DNA of 64,000 bases from Arthrobacter sp. zg-Y844 (lineage in GTDB: Bacteria; Actinomycetota; Actinomycetes; Actinomycetales; Micrococcaceae). Location: positions 124,001 to 188,000 of the forward strand of contig NZ_JANFLS010000003.1 of NCBI RefSeq assembly GCF_024385465.1, in the 5' to 3' direction. Positions 32,037 through 41,907 of the stretch are shown here, in pieces. Below the pieces are notes generated by a model. That model saw only the letters and a list, made by a program, of their open reading frames with translations, was not told the DNA's origin and searched no databases. Positions within the stretch are counted from its first letter, which is position 1. Every line of letters starts with the position of its first letter. Both the position numbers and the translations under genes were made by a program.

Positions 32037-34805
32037 ATGCATCAACGAAAGAAATCAGTACGACTCGGGCTGGCGTCGCTTGCGGCGATGCTGGTTGCCG
32101 GAAGCCTTTATCCAGCCGGTGCCGCTGCGGCACCTTTAACACCCGAAGCCCGGGTGGCGCTCCCGTCCCAGGCGCCGCCGGGCATGCCGTGGATGGACCC
32201 GGAACTGACGCCGGATGAGCGGGCGGACCTGGTGGTCGCCGTGATGACCTTGGAACAAAAGGTGACCTACCTGATCCAAAGCGGCGGGCCGGGACTGCCG
32301 GAACTGGGCCTGCCGCCCATCCGCAGCAAGGACGGCTGCTGCGGACTCGCCCTGGAAACCCAGGACACCACGGCGCTGCCGGCCGGAGTGGGACTTGCGT
32401 CCTCCTTCAGTCCGGAACTCGCCCAGGCCTACGGTGCCGTGGGCGGGGAAGAAGCCCGGGCGACCGGCTACAACGCCATCGCCGGCCCCACCATGGACCT
32501 GGTCCGGACGCCCTTCAACGGGCGGATGTGGGAAGACCTCGGCGAGGACCCGATGCTGAGCGGCGACATTGCCGCGGGGCAGGTCCAAGGGGAGCAGAGC
32601 GCGGACATCTCGGCGCTTCCCAAGCACTACAACCTGAACAATTTCGAGACCCGCCGCGGGCACGTGAATGTCCTGGTGGACGAGCGGACCCTGCAGGAGA
32701 CCTACACCCGACCCTGGGAAACCATGGTGAGCGAGGGTGATCCCGGCGCCATTATGTGCTCTTTCAACCGGGTGAACGGGCCGTTCGCCTGCGGCAATGA
32801 CACGCTGCTCAACCAGATCCTCAAGGGCCAGCTGGGCTTCCCGGGATTCGTCTCCTCGGACTTCAACGCCGCCCACAGTTTCGAGGACTACGCGGCGGGG
32901 CTCGACGTCGCCGGGCCGGGCCTCGAATTCTCCGGGCCCGCGCTCCTGGCGGCGGTGCAGAACGGCCAGGTCTCCGAGGAACGGGTGACCGATGCCGCCC
33001 GCCGGGTGGCCCGCACCATGTTCGCCAAGGGCATCGTGGATGACCCGCCGGCCGGCTCCTTCATCAACCCGCAGCCTGCCGACCCGCCGGTGCCCGCGGA
33101 AATGCTCGACGAGCACGCCGCTGTGGCGGAACAGGCCGCCCTGGAAGCGGCGGTGCTTTTGAAGAACGAGGACAGGACCCTGCCGCTGGACGACGACGCC
33201 GGCTCCGTGGCGGTCATCGGTTCCGACGCCGATTGGTACATCGACGGCGGCGGCAGCGGTGCGATTCCCAACCCCGCCCGGCTGACCACCATCCTGGACG
33301 GGATCACCGCGCGGGCTGCCGGATCAGCCGTCGAGTGGGCGCCCGGTACGGATCCGGTGTCCCTGGGCGACACGATTCCCGGCCCGCCGCCGGTTCCCAG
33401 CGGAGTGCTGACGGACGTGTCCGCGAGCTACTGGACCGGGATCAATACCTTCGAAGGCGAACCGGCGCTGGCCCGGGATGAGCTGCAGGTGAATCTGCGG
33501 ACCGGCATCTCGGCCGATACCATCAACACCTCCCAGGTACCGGGGATCGGGGCGCAGCTGGCATCCCAGCCGATTTCCGTCCGTTGGACCGGCACCCTGG
33601 CGGCTCCGACCACGGGAAGCTACACCCTGTCCCTGACCCATCTGGGCACCGCCCGGCTGTTCCTGGATGACCAGGAAGTCATCACCGGACCGGCGGCGCC
33701 CTTCGGCACCCAGGAAGCGACCGTGGACCTGACCGCCGGACAGAACGTGGCCGTGCGGATCGACTACACCACGGACGCGCCGAACCAGTTCAACGGCGGA
33801 CTCAACGACCAGCCCGGGGCTATGATGCGTTTCGGCTGGACGCCGCCGGAGGACGTCCTGCCGCCGGCCATGGCCGAAGCGGTGGCTCTCGCCACCGAAT
33901 CCGAAGTGGCCGTGATCGTGGCGCGGGACTACACCGGGGAGGCCGCTGACCGCGGGTCGCTGGTGCTTCCGCAGGACCAGGACCGGCTCATTTCGGCGGT
34001 CTCGGCAGTAAACCCGAATACCGTCGTCGTACTGGCGACGAGCGGTCCGGTGACTATGCCGTGGATCGAGGACGTCCCGTCGGTGATGGAAATCTGGTAC
34101 CCCGGGCAAGCACAGGGGACATCGACGGCAGCGCTGCTGTTCGGCGACGCGAACCCGTCCGGCAAGCTGCCGGTCACCTTCCCGGCCAGCGATGAGCAGG
34201 CCGTCCAGGTGGCACCGCCTAACCCGTTCTCACTCATTGAGATTGTGGACCCCGAGGTGCCCTACGTTGAGGGTGTGTTTGTGGGCTACAAGGGCTACCT
34301 CGAGCAGGGGCTGACACCACTGTTCCCCTTCGGCCACGGCCTGTCCTACACCAAGTTCGACTACGGGAAACTGCGGACCACGCACAAGGTGGACGCCTCC
34401 GATCCGGAGGCAGCGGTTTCGGTGCGGGTATGGAACACGGGACACTACACCGGTGAAGAAACACTGCAGGTGTACGTGGGCAACCTGCCCACCGATGTTC
34501 CGACGCCGGACCTGCAGCTCGCCGGGTACGGCAGCGTGACGCTCGCACCGGGGGAGTCGGACCGGGTGGAGATCGAACTGGATCCGCGGTCGCTGCAGTA
34601 CTGGGACGAGACGGAGAGCGCGTGGGTAACCCCCACCGGGGAGGTCCCTATCTATGTGGGCCGCTCGGTGGAGGATCTCCGGCTGGCCGGAAGTCTCTAC
34701 GTCAGTGACAGGCACGGCGGCCATCACGGCCACCACGGACACCACGGCCATCCGAGCCACCACGCTGGCTGGGGCGGCGGAGGGCACGGGGGAGGCCGCG
34801 GCTAG
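32037..34805 (+). CDS. secreted GH3 beta-glucosidase with PA14 insert and His/Gly tail
   Basis: 922 residues from the ATG at 32037, preceded by GAGGGAAC. A Sec signal (MHQRKKSVRLGLASLAAMLV, cleavage near A32) is followed by the GH3 N-terminal barrel with nucleophile D275 in FVSSDFN. The C-terminal alpha/beta sandwich is split by a PA14 carbohydrate-binding domain (about residues 458-603), as in fungal and bacterial beta-glucosidases. A fibronectin-like module follows (SYTKFDYG onward). The last 30 residues are almost all His and Gly. The enzyme should cleave beta-glucosides outside the cell. It is followed by a strong terminator. Confidence 0.93.
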   Translation: MHQRKKSVRLGLASLAAMLVAGSLYPAGAAAAPLTPEARVALPSQAPPGMPWMDPELTPDERADLVVAVMTLEQKVTYLIQSGGPGLPELGLPPIRSKDGCCGLALETQDTTALPAGVGLASSFSPELAQAYGAVGGEEARATGYNAIAGPTMDLVRTPFNGRMWEDLGEDPMLSGDIAAGQVQGEQSADISALPKHYNLNNFETRRGHVNVLVDERTLQETYTRPWETMVSEGDPGAIMCSFNRVNGPFACGNDTLLNQILKGQLGFPGFVSSDFNAAHSFEDYAAGLDVAGPGLEFSGPALLAAVQNGQVSEERVTDAARRVARTMFAKGIVDDPPAGSFINPQPADPPVPAEMLDEHAAVAEQAALEAAVLLKNEDRTLPLDDDAGSVAVIGSDADWYIDGGGSGAIPNPARLTTILDGITARAAGSAVEWAPGTDPVSLGDTIPGPPPVPSGVLTDVSASYWTGINTFEGEPALARDELQVNLRTGISADTINTSQVPGIGAQLASQPISVRWTGTLAAPTTGSYTLSLTHLGTARLFLDDQEVITGPAAPFGTQEATVDLTAGQNVAVRIDYTTDAPNQFNGGLNDQPGAMMRFGWTPPEDVLPPAMAEAVALATESEVAVIVARDYTGEAADRGSLVLPQDQDRLISAVSAVNPNTVVVLATSGPVTMPWIEDVPSVMEIWYPGQAQGTSTAALLFGDANPSGKLPVTFPASDEQAVQVAPPNPFSLIEIVDPEVPYVEGVFVGYKGYLEQGLTPLFPFGHGLSYTKFDYGKLRTTHKVDASDPEAAVSVRVWNTGHYTGEETLQVYVGNLPTDVPTPDLQLAGYGSVTLAPGESDRVEIELDPRSLQYWDETESAWVTPTGEVPIYVGRSVEDLRLAGSLYVSDRHGGHHGHHGHHGHPSHHAGWGGGGHGGGRG

Positions 34806-34832
34806 GATCGGTTACCGCTGAACCCGAACTGG

Positions 34833-34886
34833 AAAGTAAAGGGCCTCCCGGAACGACTATTCGTCGTCCGGGAGGCCCTTTACTTT
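34833..34886. terminator. strong rho-independent terminator
   Basis: AAAGTAAAGGGCCTCCCGGA pairs over its full 20 nt with the sequence at 34867-34886, around a 14-nt loop that can itself form a short hairpin. The flanking A-run and TTTT on opposite sides make it bidirectional between GH3 and the convergent SNase gene. Confidence 0.9.
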
Positions 34887-34902
34887 TGAATGCGGTGCGC
34901 CT

Positions 34903-35979
34903 CTAGCAGGGCTTCCAGGATTTGCCGCCGGGCGCGTAGCAACGCGGTCCGGTGTAGCCCGGGTACGGGTTGGTCTCCGCAGGGGGCGCCACATACTGCG
35001 GTGCAGGTGCCGGTGCCGGTGCCGCCGCCCGCCGGTTTGCTTCCGCCTGGGCCGCAGCCTGCCGGTCCGCTTCGGCCTGGGCCGCTATCCGGTTTGCCTC
35101 AGCCTGTTCCGCCGCGATCCGTTCTTCTTCAGCCGCGGCCACGCGCTGGGCTTCGGCTTCAGCGGCCTGGCGCTGAGCTTCCTCCGCGGCTAGGCGCTCC
35201 TCATCCAGGGCAACCAGCGTTTCATGCTGCGAATGGATTTTGGTTTTCGCCGCTGCAGCACGGCCCATAAGTGAAGCCCGCTCCGTCTCGGAAAGCGCAG
35301 CCCAGACCATCGATTCGCCGGCCTTGGACGCGGCTTCAAGGGCGTCGAAGCCCTCGTCTACGGTTTTCGCGACAGCGTAGGCAGCGGTTACGGCCGCAGC
35401 GACCCCTGCCGAGGTGCCATTGGAGACGGCCTCCTCGGCGGCGTCTTCAAGCGCGCTGACCTGGGCAGGCACAGTGCACTCAACCTCCGGGCTGAACAGC
35501 CCGGACTGATTGTCCCGCGCTTCTTCGTAGGCTGCGTCCACGGGAGGGCGGAACTTGGCGTTCGGCTCGTAGGTCACGGGAATACCGAAACCGTGGCGGG
35601 CCACCTCTGCGTTCATAAGGCGGTCATCGGCGTCGTACACCCCGGCGAGGGTGCGTCCGTAGCGGTCCTCACGCTCGACGTCGAACTCCAAAGTCACCGT
35701 GCTGCCGGGAGGCAGGGCCTCCTCCAGGAAGGTTGTTGCTTCCGGACCCAGGCACTCGACAGCCTTGTCGGGATCCTTGGTTTCCGGAGTGTCCACGTTG
35801 AGCAGACGGACGGTGAGTTCCTCGTTCTCGAAGTCGACCACGAGGGTGTCGCCGTCAATGACGCGGACGACTTCCGCTGTGTTCGACTTATCCGCGGTCG
35901 ATGCAGAGGAGCATCCCACCGCCGAAGCTGCAACGACGACGGCCGCGGCTGCGGCCAGCGCTGCTTTGCTGCTGATCAT
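34903..35979 (-). CDS. secreted thermonuclease-like (SNase) lipoprotein
   Basis: 358 residues. The lipobox ends at C23 (VAASAVGC). The SNase domain follows, with VVRVIDGDTLVV, a LLNVDTPETKDP stretch and EREDRYGRTLAGVYDADD supplying the active-site Asp, Arg and Glu. A long helical region, then a highly repetitive Ala/Glu/Gln/Arg coiled-coil (AEAQRVAAAEEERIAAEQ), precedes a Cys-containing C-terminus (GYTGPRCYAPGGKSWKPC). It is envelope-anchored and probably degrades extracellular nucleic acid. It is convergent with the GH3 gene across a terminator. Confidence 0.9.
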   Translation of the reverse strand: MISSKAALAAAAAVVVAASAVGCSSASTADKSNTAEVVRVIDGDTLVVDFENEELTVRLLNVDTPETKDPDKAVECLGPEATTFLEEALPPGSTVTLEFDVEREDRYGRTLAGVYDADDRLMNAEVARHGFGIPVTYEPNAKFRPPVDAAYEEARDNQSGLFSPEVECTVPAQVSALEDAAEEAVSNGTSAGVAAAVTAAYAVAKTVDEGFDALEAASKAGESMVWAALSETERASLMGRAAAAKTKIHSQHETLVALDEERLAAEEAQRQAAEAEAQRVAAAEEERIAAEQAEANRIAAQAEADRQAAAQAEANRRAAAPAPAPAPQYVAPPAETNPYPGYTGPRCYAPGGKSWKPC

Positions 35980-36251
35980 TAATTTTTCCCCAACTGTTGA
36001 AACTATCCCTCAGAACCTATCGGCCGGGGGCTGTTCACCCGGTAGGGGAGCCGAAGTGTTTTGGGTCACCTGAACGGCGAGTGCCAGGCGTTTCGGAAGG
36101 TGCCGTCGTTACAGTTTCGGTGCTTCCGAATCGCCGAAACCGGGGCAATCCGGGGGCTGTAACTGAAACAATAGGGAAGGCGGCTTACTGGTTACTTGTT
36201 CGATGCCGCCCGTACCACCAGAGTCTCGTGCCCAGGAATGGAGCCCCCCAA

Positions 36252-36641
36252 GTGTCACCCGAATCAGCCCAGCCGTTTGAAGTTTCCGAAACGGACCGCG
36301 TCACCGTCTACGGTGCGAAGAACTTTCCCGAGGTGGCCGGGCTGCTGCCGGACTCCGCGTTCCTCGCCGAGGATGACGGGCGCTTCCCGGCCGACGTCGT
36401 GCTGCTGTTCGTAGCTTCCGCGGCCGATCTGGCACATGAACTGGCCAAGGCGGCCGCCGCCGTTGAGCCCGGCGGATCCCTCTGGGTCTGCTATCCGACG
36501 GCGGAGGTCGACGGCGGCGCGCCGGACCTGAACCGGGACACCGTGGCTTCCCTGGTCGAAACGAATGACTGGGAGCCGGTGGGCGACGTCGTGCTCAGCA
36601 GCGAGTGGTCTGCCGTGCGCGGGCGGCCCGCGGGGAAGTAA
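36252..36641 (+). CDS. DUF3052-like small protein
   Basis: 129 residues from a GTG at 36252. The sequence VLLFVASAADLAHELAKAAAAVEPGGSLWVCYP is a Rossmann-like strand-helix-strand, and ETNDWEPVGDVVLSSEWSAVRGR is a late beta hairpin. This resembles the DUF3052 fold found in actinobacteria, but the assignment is tentative. Function is unknown. Downstream to 36780 is non-coding and includes repeated GAAGTAAAGC/GCGGAATA motifs of no obvious role. Confidence 0.6.
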   Translation: MSPESAQPFEVSETDRVTVYGAKNFPEVAGLLPDSAFLAEDDGRFPADVVLLFVASAADLAHELAKAAAAVEPGGSLWVCYPTAEVDGGAPDLNRDTVASLVETNDWEPVGDVVLSSEWSAVRGRPAGK

Positions 36642-36791
36642 AGCAGGGAAGTAAAGCGGGGAATCCTCCGGGCCGGACCGCGCAGCTTCGCTGCGGAATA
36701 TCGCTGCGGAATTAGGTCCGGCGGGTTCCGCAGGGATGGAGGTCGGCGCATACTCGGGAGCGTCCGATCCGTCACCCGTAAGGAGACAACC

Positions 36792-37214
36792 ATGTCCACC
36801 CTGATGAACCCCTACCTCAGCTTCCGGGACAACGCCGCCGAAGCGATGGCGTTCTACCAGGACGTTTTCGGAGGAACGCTGGAAAGCTCCACCTTCGGTG
36901 ACATGAACATGGCCGAGGATCCGTCCGAGGCAAACAAGATCATGCACTCCTCCCTGACCACTGACAACGGCCTGGTGTTAATGGCTTCGGACACGCCGAA
37001 CAGCATGAACATGGACCAGGGCAGCAGCTACTCCATCTCCCTCAGCGGGGATAACGGGGAGGAGCTGCGCGGGTACTGGGACAAACTGCTCGACGGCGGC
37101 CAGATGACCATGCCGCTGGAAAAGGCGCCGTGGGGAGACATGTTCGGCATGCTGACCGACCGGTTCGGAACCAGCTGGATGATCAGCATTGAGACTGAGG
37201 ACTCTAGCCGCTGA
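36792..37214 (+). CDS. VOC-family protein (PhnB-like)
   Basis: 140 residues, AAGGAGA 6 nt before ATG. PhnB-type VOC pattern: MNPYLSFRDNAAEAMAFYQD, then MNMAEDPSEANKIMHSSL, followed by DNGLVLMASDTPNSM and a final DRFGTSWMISIE. These are often called 3-demethylubiquinone-like or bleomycin-resistance-like proteins, but no substrate is known. It is monocistronic; the next gene is convergent. Confidence 0.88.
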   Translation: MSTLMNPYLSFRDNAAEAMAFYQDVFGGTLESSTFGDMNMAEDPSEANKIMHSSLTTDNGLVLMASDTPNSMNMDQGSSYSISLSGDNGEELRGYWDKLLDGGQMTMPLEKAPWGDMFGMLTDRFGTSWMISIETEDSSR

Positions 37215-37272
37215 ACTGCCTCTAGCCGCTGGACCGCCCGGCGCTTTGAGCCGCCGCCTTCACGGCGGCGGC

Positions 37273-37809
37273 TCAGCTGCTGTCTCCGCCGGACTGCGTC
37301 GCCGCCCACTCCGCGACCCGGCGGGCGCTCTCCTCTTCGGAAAGGTCCTCCACCCGGGACATCACCGACCAGCGGACCCCGAACGGGTCACGGATACTGG
37401 CGAAGCGGTCTCCCGAGACAAAGGTCGTCAGTGGTTCGCGGATAACGGCGCCGGCCGCCACCGCCCGGGAGACGGTCTGGTCCGCATCGGCACAGTAGAG
37501 CCCGAGCGAGTAGCAGTCGTTGTCCCCTTCCGGGGGAAGCACCAACCCGAAAGCGGGATTGGGCTCGCCCAGCTGCAGCCGGCCCAGGCCGAAGTCCAGA
37601 TCGACGTGCACCACCACGCCGTCCATCTCGGTCACGTCCATTACCCGGGCCCCGAACACGTCGCGGTAAAACGCAATGGCGTTTCGGGCATCCGGTACAG
37701 CCAGGAATGGGGTCAGGCTGGTGGCACCGTGCGGAATCCCGCCGGTGGTGTGTTGTCCGGTGAGGCCGGTGATGGTTTCGTCTGAAGCGGTGTTGTCTAT
37801 GAATGTCAT
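37273..37809 (-). CDS. VOC-family protein
   Basis: 178 residues. The core runs from TPFLAVPDARNAIAFYRDVFG to GDRFASIRDPFGVRWSVMSR. An N-terminal extension of about 30 residues (MTFIDNTASDETITGL) and an acidic C-terminal helix (VEDLSEEESARRVAEWAAT) are additions. It is divergent from an AraC regulator 103 nt away, which may control it. Ligand unknown. Confidence 0.87.
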   Translation of the reverse strand: MTFIDNTASDETITGLTGQHTTGGIPHGATSLTPFLAVPDARNAIAFYRDVFGARVMDVTEMDGVVVHVDLDFGLGRLQLGEPNPAFGLVLPPEGDNDCYSLGLYCADADQTVSRAVAAGAVIREPLTTFVSGDRFASIRDPFGVRWSVMSRVEDLSEEESARRVAEWAATQSGGDSS

Positions 37810-37912
37810 GCTGCAAAGCTAGGCAGCAGCAGTAGGCCGGCGCTTGGAGATTCGCGACAATACGATTCACGACCGCCGGCAGCAGCCGAATAACCGGAGA
37901 AATGAGCAGGCT

Positions 37913-38719
37913 ATGGAGGACCAGTGGCGCGGGCTGCTTTATCCCGCCCGGCTGCCGACCTTTCACCGGCTGCTCCCGCCGGACGCCCTCCGGGACCGCT
38001 TGCGGTGGGTCTGGATTCCGGAATGGGACCTGGCACCCGGCAAGGTCTCCCGGCAGGAGGTCCTGCCGTTCCCGGCGTTGAACCTGGTGGTGCAGCCGGA
38101 GGGTGTCAGCCTGTCCGGCCCTGCCACGCGGCGTTCGTTCCGCGACTTGGCGGGGCGGGGCTGGGCCGTCGGGATGCTGCTGCGGCCGGCCGCCGTACCG
38201 GGCTTTACTGATGACCCGGGCAGCCTCCGCGACGCGGAAATCCCGTTCCACGCGCCGGACCTGCATGCCGCGGTGACGGTGGCCATGAGCAGCGGCGCCG
38301 CGAATAATGACGACGACGGCGCCTGCTGCCGGGAGCGCGCTGCGGCGGCGGTAGCCGAGTGGCTGGCGGCCCGGGTCCCGCTACCTACCGCCGAAGCCGA
38401 AGCGGCCAACCGGTTGGAGGACCTGATCCAATCCGACCGGGAGCTGACCCGGGTTGACCAGGCCGCCGACCAGCTCGGCGTCTCCGTCCGGACCCTGCAG
38501 CGCCTGGCGCGCCGGTTTGTGGGTCTGCCGCCCCTGGCAATGATCCGCCGCTACCGGCTGCAGGAGGCTACGGAACGGCTGCGCGACAACACCGAACTCT
38601 CCATTGCCGATGTTGCCGCCGATCTCGGTTACGCCGACCATGCACATCTGGCCAACGCGTTCCGGGAAGTCCTGGGCTTCACGCCCAGCGGGTACCGGCA
38701 CTCCGCGTCCCAGGAATAA
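37913..38719 (+). CDS. AraC-family transcriptional regulator
   Basis: 268 residues from the ATG at 37913 (AGCAGG just upstream). The N-terminal domain is the short DUF6597-like type rather than a sugar cupin. The C-terminal double helix-turn-helix is clear: DQAADQLGVSVRTLQRLARR and LSIADVAADLGYADHAHLAN, ending FREVLGFTPSGYRH. It probably activates or represses the divergent VOC gene at 37273-37809. The longer upstream open frame has no ribosome site. Confidence 0.88.
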   Translation: MEDQWRGLLYPARLPTFHRLLPPDALRDRLRWVWIPEWDLAPGKVSRQEVLPFPALNLVVQPEGVSLSGPATRRSFRDLAGRGWAVGMLLRPAAVPGFTDDPGSLRDAEIPFHAPDLHAAVTVAMSSGAANNDDDGACCRERAAAAVAEWLAARVPLPTAEAEAANRLEDLIQSDRELTRVDQAADQLGVSVRTLQRLARRFVGLPPLAMIRRYRLQEATERLRDNTELSIADVAADLGYADHAHLANAFREVLGFTPSGYRHSASQE

Positions 38720-38743
38720 GGGAGCGCCCCGGCGTGCGGCGGT

Positions 38744-38789
38744 GCGGACGACGCCGGCCGGCCACCTTCGACCGGCCGGCGGGGTCCGC
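38744..38789 (+). terminator. hairpin after the AraC gene
   Basis: GCGGAC/GTCCGC outer pair and CGCCGGCCGG/CCGGCCGGCG inner pair form a long stem around CCACCTTCGA-type loop sequence. There is no T-run, so its termination strength is uncertain. Confidence 0.5.
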
Positions 38790-38960
38790 GGTGTGCCGCA
38801 CCCAGTGACGGTGCGGCGGCGCGAGTGTATGGGGGACGGTATGGGTGCGGGGCACGGGCGTCAATACGGGATGGCCGGGGTGCTGCCTGCGGGGAACATT
38901 TCGGTCGGAGCCGGGTTCCCGATCCCGCGGAATTCGATGCGGTAACTTTTCGAGATTCTA
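38790..38960. other. intergenic, no gene seen
   Basis: Part of a 422-nt gap between the AraC gene and the sugar operon. I find no coding frame with a ribosome site. The promoter of the operon lies just beyond at 38961. Confidence 0.5.
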
Positions 38961-38989
38961 TTGTGATGGATGCCACTTCGGGATATGTT
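38961..38989 (+). promoter_or_regulatory. candidate promoter of the first sugar ABC operon
   Basis: TTGTGA at 38961-38966 and TATGTT at 38984-38989 are separated by exactly 17 nt, a good sigma-70-type pair. Transcription from it would give a leader of about 150 nt before the binding-protein gene. The leader contains a short GCGCTACAGCG hairpin of no clear role. Confidence 0.5.
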
Positions 38990-39141
38990 GTCTTCGCCTA
39001 CAAATTGTTGATGCCATGCGTCGACAGGGCGCTACAGCGTTGTATCCGCTCGATCCAGCCTGCAGCGGACCCGTGGCCGTTCCGCCGACAGCGGGCGGAA
39101 CGGCTCCGCACCGGCAGGATCCTTTTCGAAGGTTTTGCAGC

Positions 39142-40257
39142 ATGACCAGAATCAAAAATGTCTCGGCCGTCTTCCTGGCCGTTGGCCTGGCGGCAGGCAT
39201 GTCGGCCTGTGCACCCGCGGGCTCCAATACAGACGGTGACGGGGAAGCCAGCTCCTGCAACGTCGGGATCTCCATGCCCACGCGCAGCCTCGAGCGCTGG
39301 ATCAATGACGGCGAGGGGCTCAAGGAAAAACTTGAAGCCCAGGACTGCACCGTTGACCTCCAGTACGCGGATGACAAGACCGACCAGCAGATCAGCCAGA
39401 TCCAGAACCAGGTCGCCGGCGGCGCCAAGATCCTTGTGGTCGCGGCCATCGACGGCGAAACCCTCGGCCCGGCGCTCGAGGACGCGAAGGACCAGGACGT
39501 ACAGGTCATCGCCTATGACCGCCTGATCAACGGCACCGACGCCGTGGACTACTACGCCACGTTCGACAACTACAAGGTGGGCCAGCTCCAGGGCGAGTTC
39601 ATCGAAGAGCAGCTCGGCCTGGCCGAGGGCAAGGGCCCGTTCAACCTCGAGCCCTTCGCCGGCAGCCCCGACGACAATAACGCCTCGTTCTTCTTCTCCG
39701 GCGCATGGGACGTCCTGCTTCCCTACGTGGAAAGCGGCCAGCTGGTGGTTCCCTCCGGCAAGTCCCCGGCGAGCAATGACGAGTGGACGTCCATCGGCAT
39801 CCTTGGCTGGCAGTCCGCCGATGCACAGGCGGAAATGGACAACCGGCTTCAGTCCTTCTACACCGGAGGCGAGAAAGTCGACGTCGTACTCTCCCCGAAT
39901 GACAGCCTGGCGCTGGGCATCGAGGCCTCGCTGAATTCCGCCGGATATGAGCCCGGCTCGGACTGGCCGCTCATCACCGGCCAGGACGCCGACGTCGCAA
40001 ACGTCAAGGCCATGCTGGCAGACCAGCAGTCCATGACCGTCTGGAAGGACACCCGCGAGCTCGGCACCCAGGTGGAGAGCATGATCATGGCCCTCGTTGA
40101 CGGCGAGGACGTGGAGGTCAACGACACCGAGACCTACAACAACGAGGTCAAGGTGGTCCCCACCTACATCCTCGATCCGCAGGTGGTCACCAAGGACACC
40201 GTCCAGTCCGCCCTGGTGGACTCCGGGTTCATGGAAGCCGGCGACGTCGGTCTCTGA
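39142..40257 (+). CDS. sugar ABC transporter substrate-binding lipoprotein (ChvE/XylF-like)
   Basis: 371 residues from the ATG at 39142, GAAGG 9 nt upstream. A lipobox ends at C23 (AAGMSAC). The mature protein is a two-lobed periplasmic-type binding protein with typical segments VGISMPTRSLERWINDGEGL, IAYDRLINGTDAVDYYATFD and LITGQDADVANVKAMLADQQ. The sequence best fits ChvE/multiple-sugar binding proteins (xylose, arabinose, galactose). It is the first gene of a three-gene operon with ATPase and permease. Confidence 0.93.
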   Translation: MTRIKNVSAVFLAVGLAAGMSACAPAGSNTDGDGEASSCNVGISMPTRSLERWINDGEGLKEKLEAQDCTVDLQYADDKTDQQISQIQNQVAGGAKILVVAAIDGETLGPALEDAKDQDVQVIAYDRLINGTDAVDYYATFDNYKVGQLQGEFIEEQLGLAEGKGPFNLEPFAGSPDDNNASFFFSGAWDVLLPYVESGQLVVPSGKSPASNDEWTSIGILGWQSADAQAEMDNRLQSFYTGGEKVDVVLSPNDSLALGIEASLNSAGYEPGSDWPLITGQDADVANVKAMLADQQSMTVWKDTRELGTQVESMIMALVDGEDVEVNDTETYNNEVKVVPTYILDPQVVTKDTVQSALVDSGFMEAGDVGL

Positions 40258-40359
40258 TCCCGGGCGTTACTTTCGACGGGCGAAAGCAGCGGCGTGCGAC
40301 GGCGGAAAACCGCCGCACGCCGCTGCCGCCTGTATTGAAGCTACTGAAGCGAGAACCAC

Positions 40360-41907
40360 ATGACTGACGTCATCCTGTCCATGGACGGCATAGTGAAGGA
40401 GTTCAACGGCATCCGGGCCCTCGACGAGGTCTCGGTCAGTGTTGAACGCGGCGAAGTGCACGCGATCTGCGGCGAAAACGGCGCCGGCAAATCCACCCTG
40501 ATGAAGGTGCTCAGCGGGGTCTATCCGCACAACAGCTTTGCCGGGACCATCACCCTCGACGGCAAGCCCGTCAACTACAGCTCGATCAACGACAGCGAGC
40601 GCGACGGCATCGTGATCATCCACCAGGAGCTGGCCCTGAGCCCGTTCCTGTCCGTTGCCGAGAACATTTTCCTCGGCAACGAGGTGGCCCGCGGCGGGGT
40701 GATCGACTGGAACCAGACCAACCTGCAGGCCGCGGCACTGCTGAAACGCGTGGGCCTGGATGAAAATCCGGCCACGAAGATCCTTGAACTCGGTGTGGGC
40801 AAACAGCAGCTGGTGGAGATTGCCAAGGCACTGTCCAAAGAGGTGAAGATCCTGATCCTCGACGAGCCCACCGCAGCGCTGAACGACGACGACTCCGCCC
40901 ACCTGCTGGGCCTGATCGACCAGCTGCGCGGCCAGGGGATCACCTCGATCATCATTTCCCACAAGCTGAAGGAAATCCGCTCGATCGCCGATACCGTGAC
41001 GGTGATCCGCGACGGGCGCACCATCGAAGATTTCCCGGTGGAGGACACCGACGAGATTGAAACCCGGATCATCCGTGCCATGGTCGGACGTCCGCTGGAC
41101 CACCAGTTCCCGCCCCGCGAAACGGACATCGGCGAGGAGAAGTTCCGGGTGGAAGGCTGGACGGTGCACCACCCGGTGGATCCGGACCGCGTGGTGGTGA
41201 GGGACGCGTCCTTCAACGTCCGGGCCGGGGAGATTATCGGGTTCGCCGGCCTGATGGGTGCCGGCCGCACGGAGTTGGCCATGAGCATCTTCGGCCGCTC
41301 CTACGGCACCGGGATTTCCGGGCGGGTCTTCAAGGACGGCGTCGAAATCGGCACCCGTACCGTGGGTGAGGCAATCCGCAACGGCCTTGCCTACGTCAGC
41401 GAGGACCGCAAGCGCTACGGCTTGAACCTGATCGGCAACGTGGCCGTCAACGTCTCCGCCGCCGCACTGGGCAAGCTGGCCCGCCTGGGCGTGATTGACC
41501 GGCACCGGGAATACGCCGTGGCGGACGAGTACCGGCAGCGGATGAACATCCGCACGCCCAGCGTCACGTCCACCGTCGGCAACCTCTCGGGCGGAAACCA
41601 GCAGAAAGTAGTCCTCAGCAAGTGGATCTACTCCGGCCCGGACGTGCTGATCCTTGACGAACCCACCCGCGGGATCGACGTCGGCGCCAAGTACGAAATT
41701 TACGGAATCATCAACGAGATGGCGGCCCAGGGCAAAGCCGTAATCGTCATCTCCAGCGAACTGCCCGAACTGATCGGGCTCTGCGACCGCATCTACACCA
41801 TCGCCGAGGGCCGGCTCACCGCGGAAGTGGACCGCGCCGACGCCACCCAGGAAGAACTGATGCGCCACATGACCGCTGCCAGGACCCAAGGAGTACAAGT
41901 CCAGTGA
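40360..41907 (+). CDS. sugar ABC transporter ATP-binding protein (tandem domains)
   Basis: 515 residues with two ATPase halves. Half 1 has Walker [10 protein letters not shown] and an atypical signature (LGVGKQQ). Half 2 has a degraded Walker A ([10 protein letters not shown]) but a full signature LSGGNQQKV and Walker [12 protein letters not shown]. This asymmetric arrangement is normal for MmsA/GguA/XylG-type ATPases, where only one site hydrolyses efficiently. It follows the binding protein by 102 nt and overlaps the permease by 4 nt. It powers import of the same sugar. Confidence 0.94.
   Translation: MTDVILSMDGIVKEFNGIRALDEVSVSVERGEVHAICGENGAGKSTLMKVLSGVYPHNSFAGTITLDGKPVNYSSINDSERDGIVIIHQELALSPFLSVAENIFLGNEVARGGVIDWNQTNLQAAALLKRVGLDENPATKILELGVGKQQLVEIAKALSKEVKILILDEPTAALNDDDSAHLLGLIDQLRGQGITSIIISHKLKEIRSIADTVTVIRDGRTIEDFPVEDTDEIETRIIRAMVGRPLDHQFPPRETDIGEEKFRVEGWTVHHPVDPDRVVVRDASFNVRAGEIIGFAGLMGAGRTELAMSIFGRSYGTGISGRVFKDGVEIGTRTVGEAIRNGLAYVSEDRKRYGLNLIGNVAVNVSAAALGKLARLGVIDRHREYAVADEYRQRMNIRTPSVTSTVGNLSGGNQQKVVLSKWIYSGPDVLILDEPTRGIDVGAKYEIYGIINEMAAQGKAVIVISSELPELIGLCDRIYTIAEGRLTAEVDRADATQEELMRHMTAARTQGVQVQ

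Noticed and set aside
36642-36791. Repeated GAAGTAAAGC/GCTGCGGAAT motifs after the DUF3052-like gene.
   Set aside because: Short, imperfect and not positioned as operators; probably slippage in non-coding DNA.
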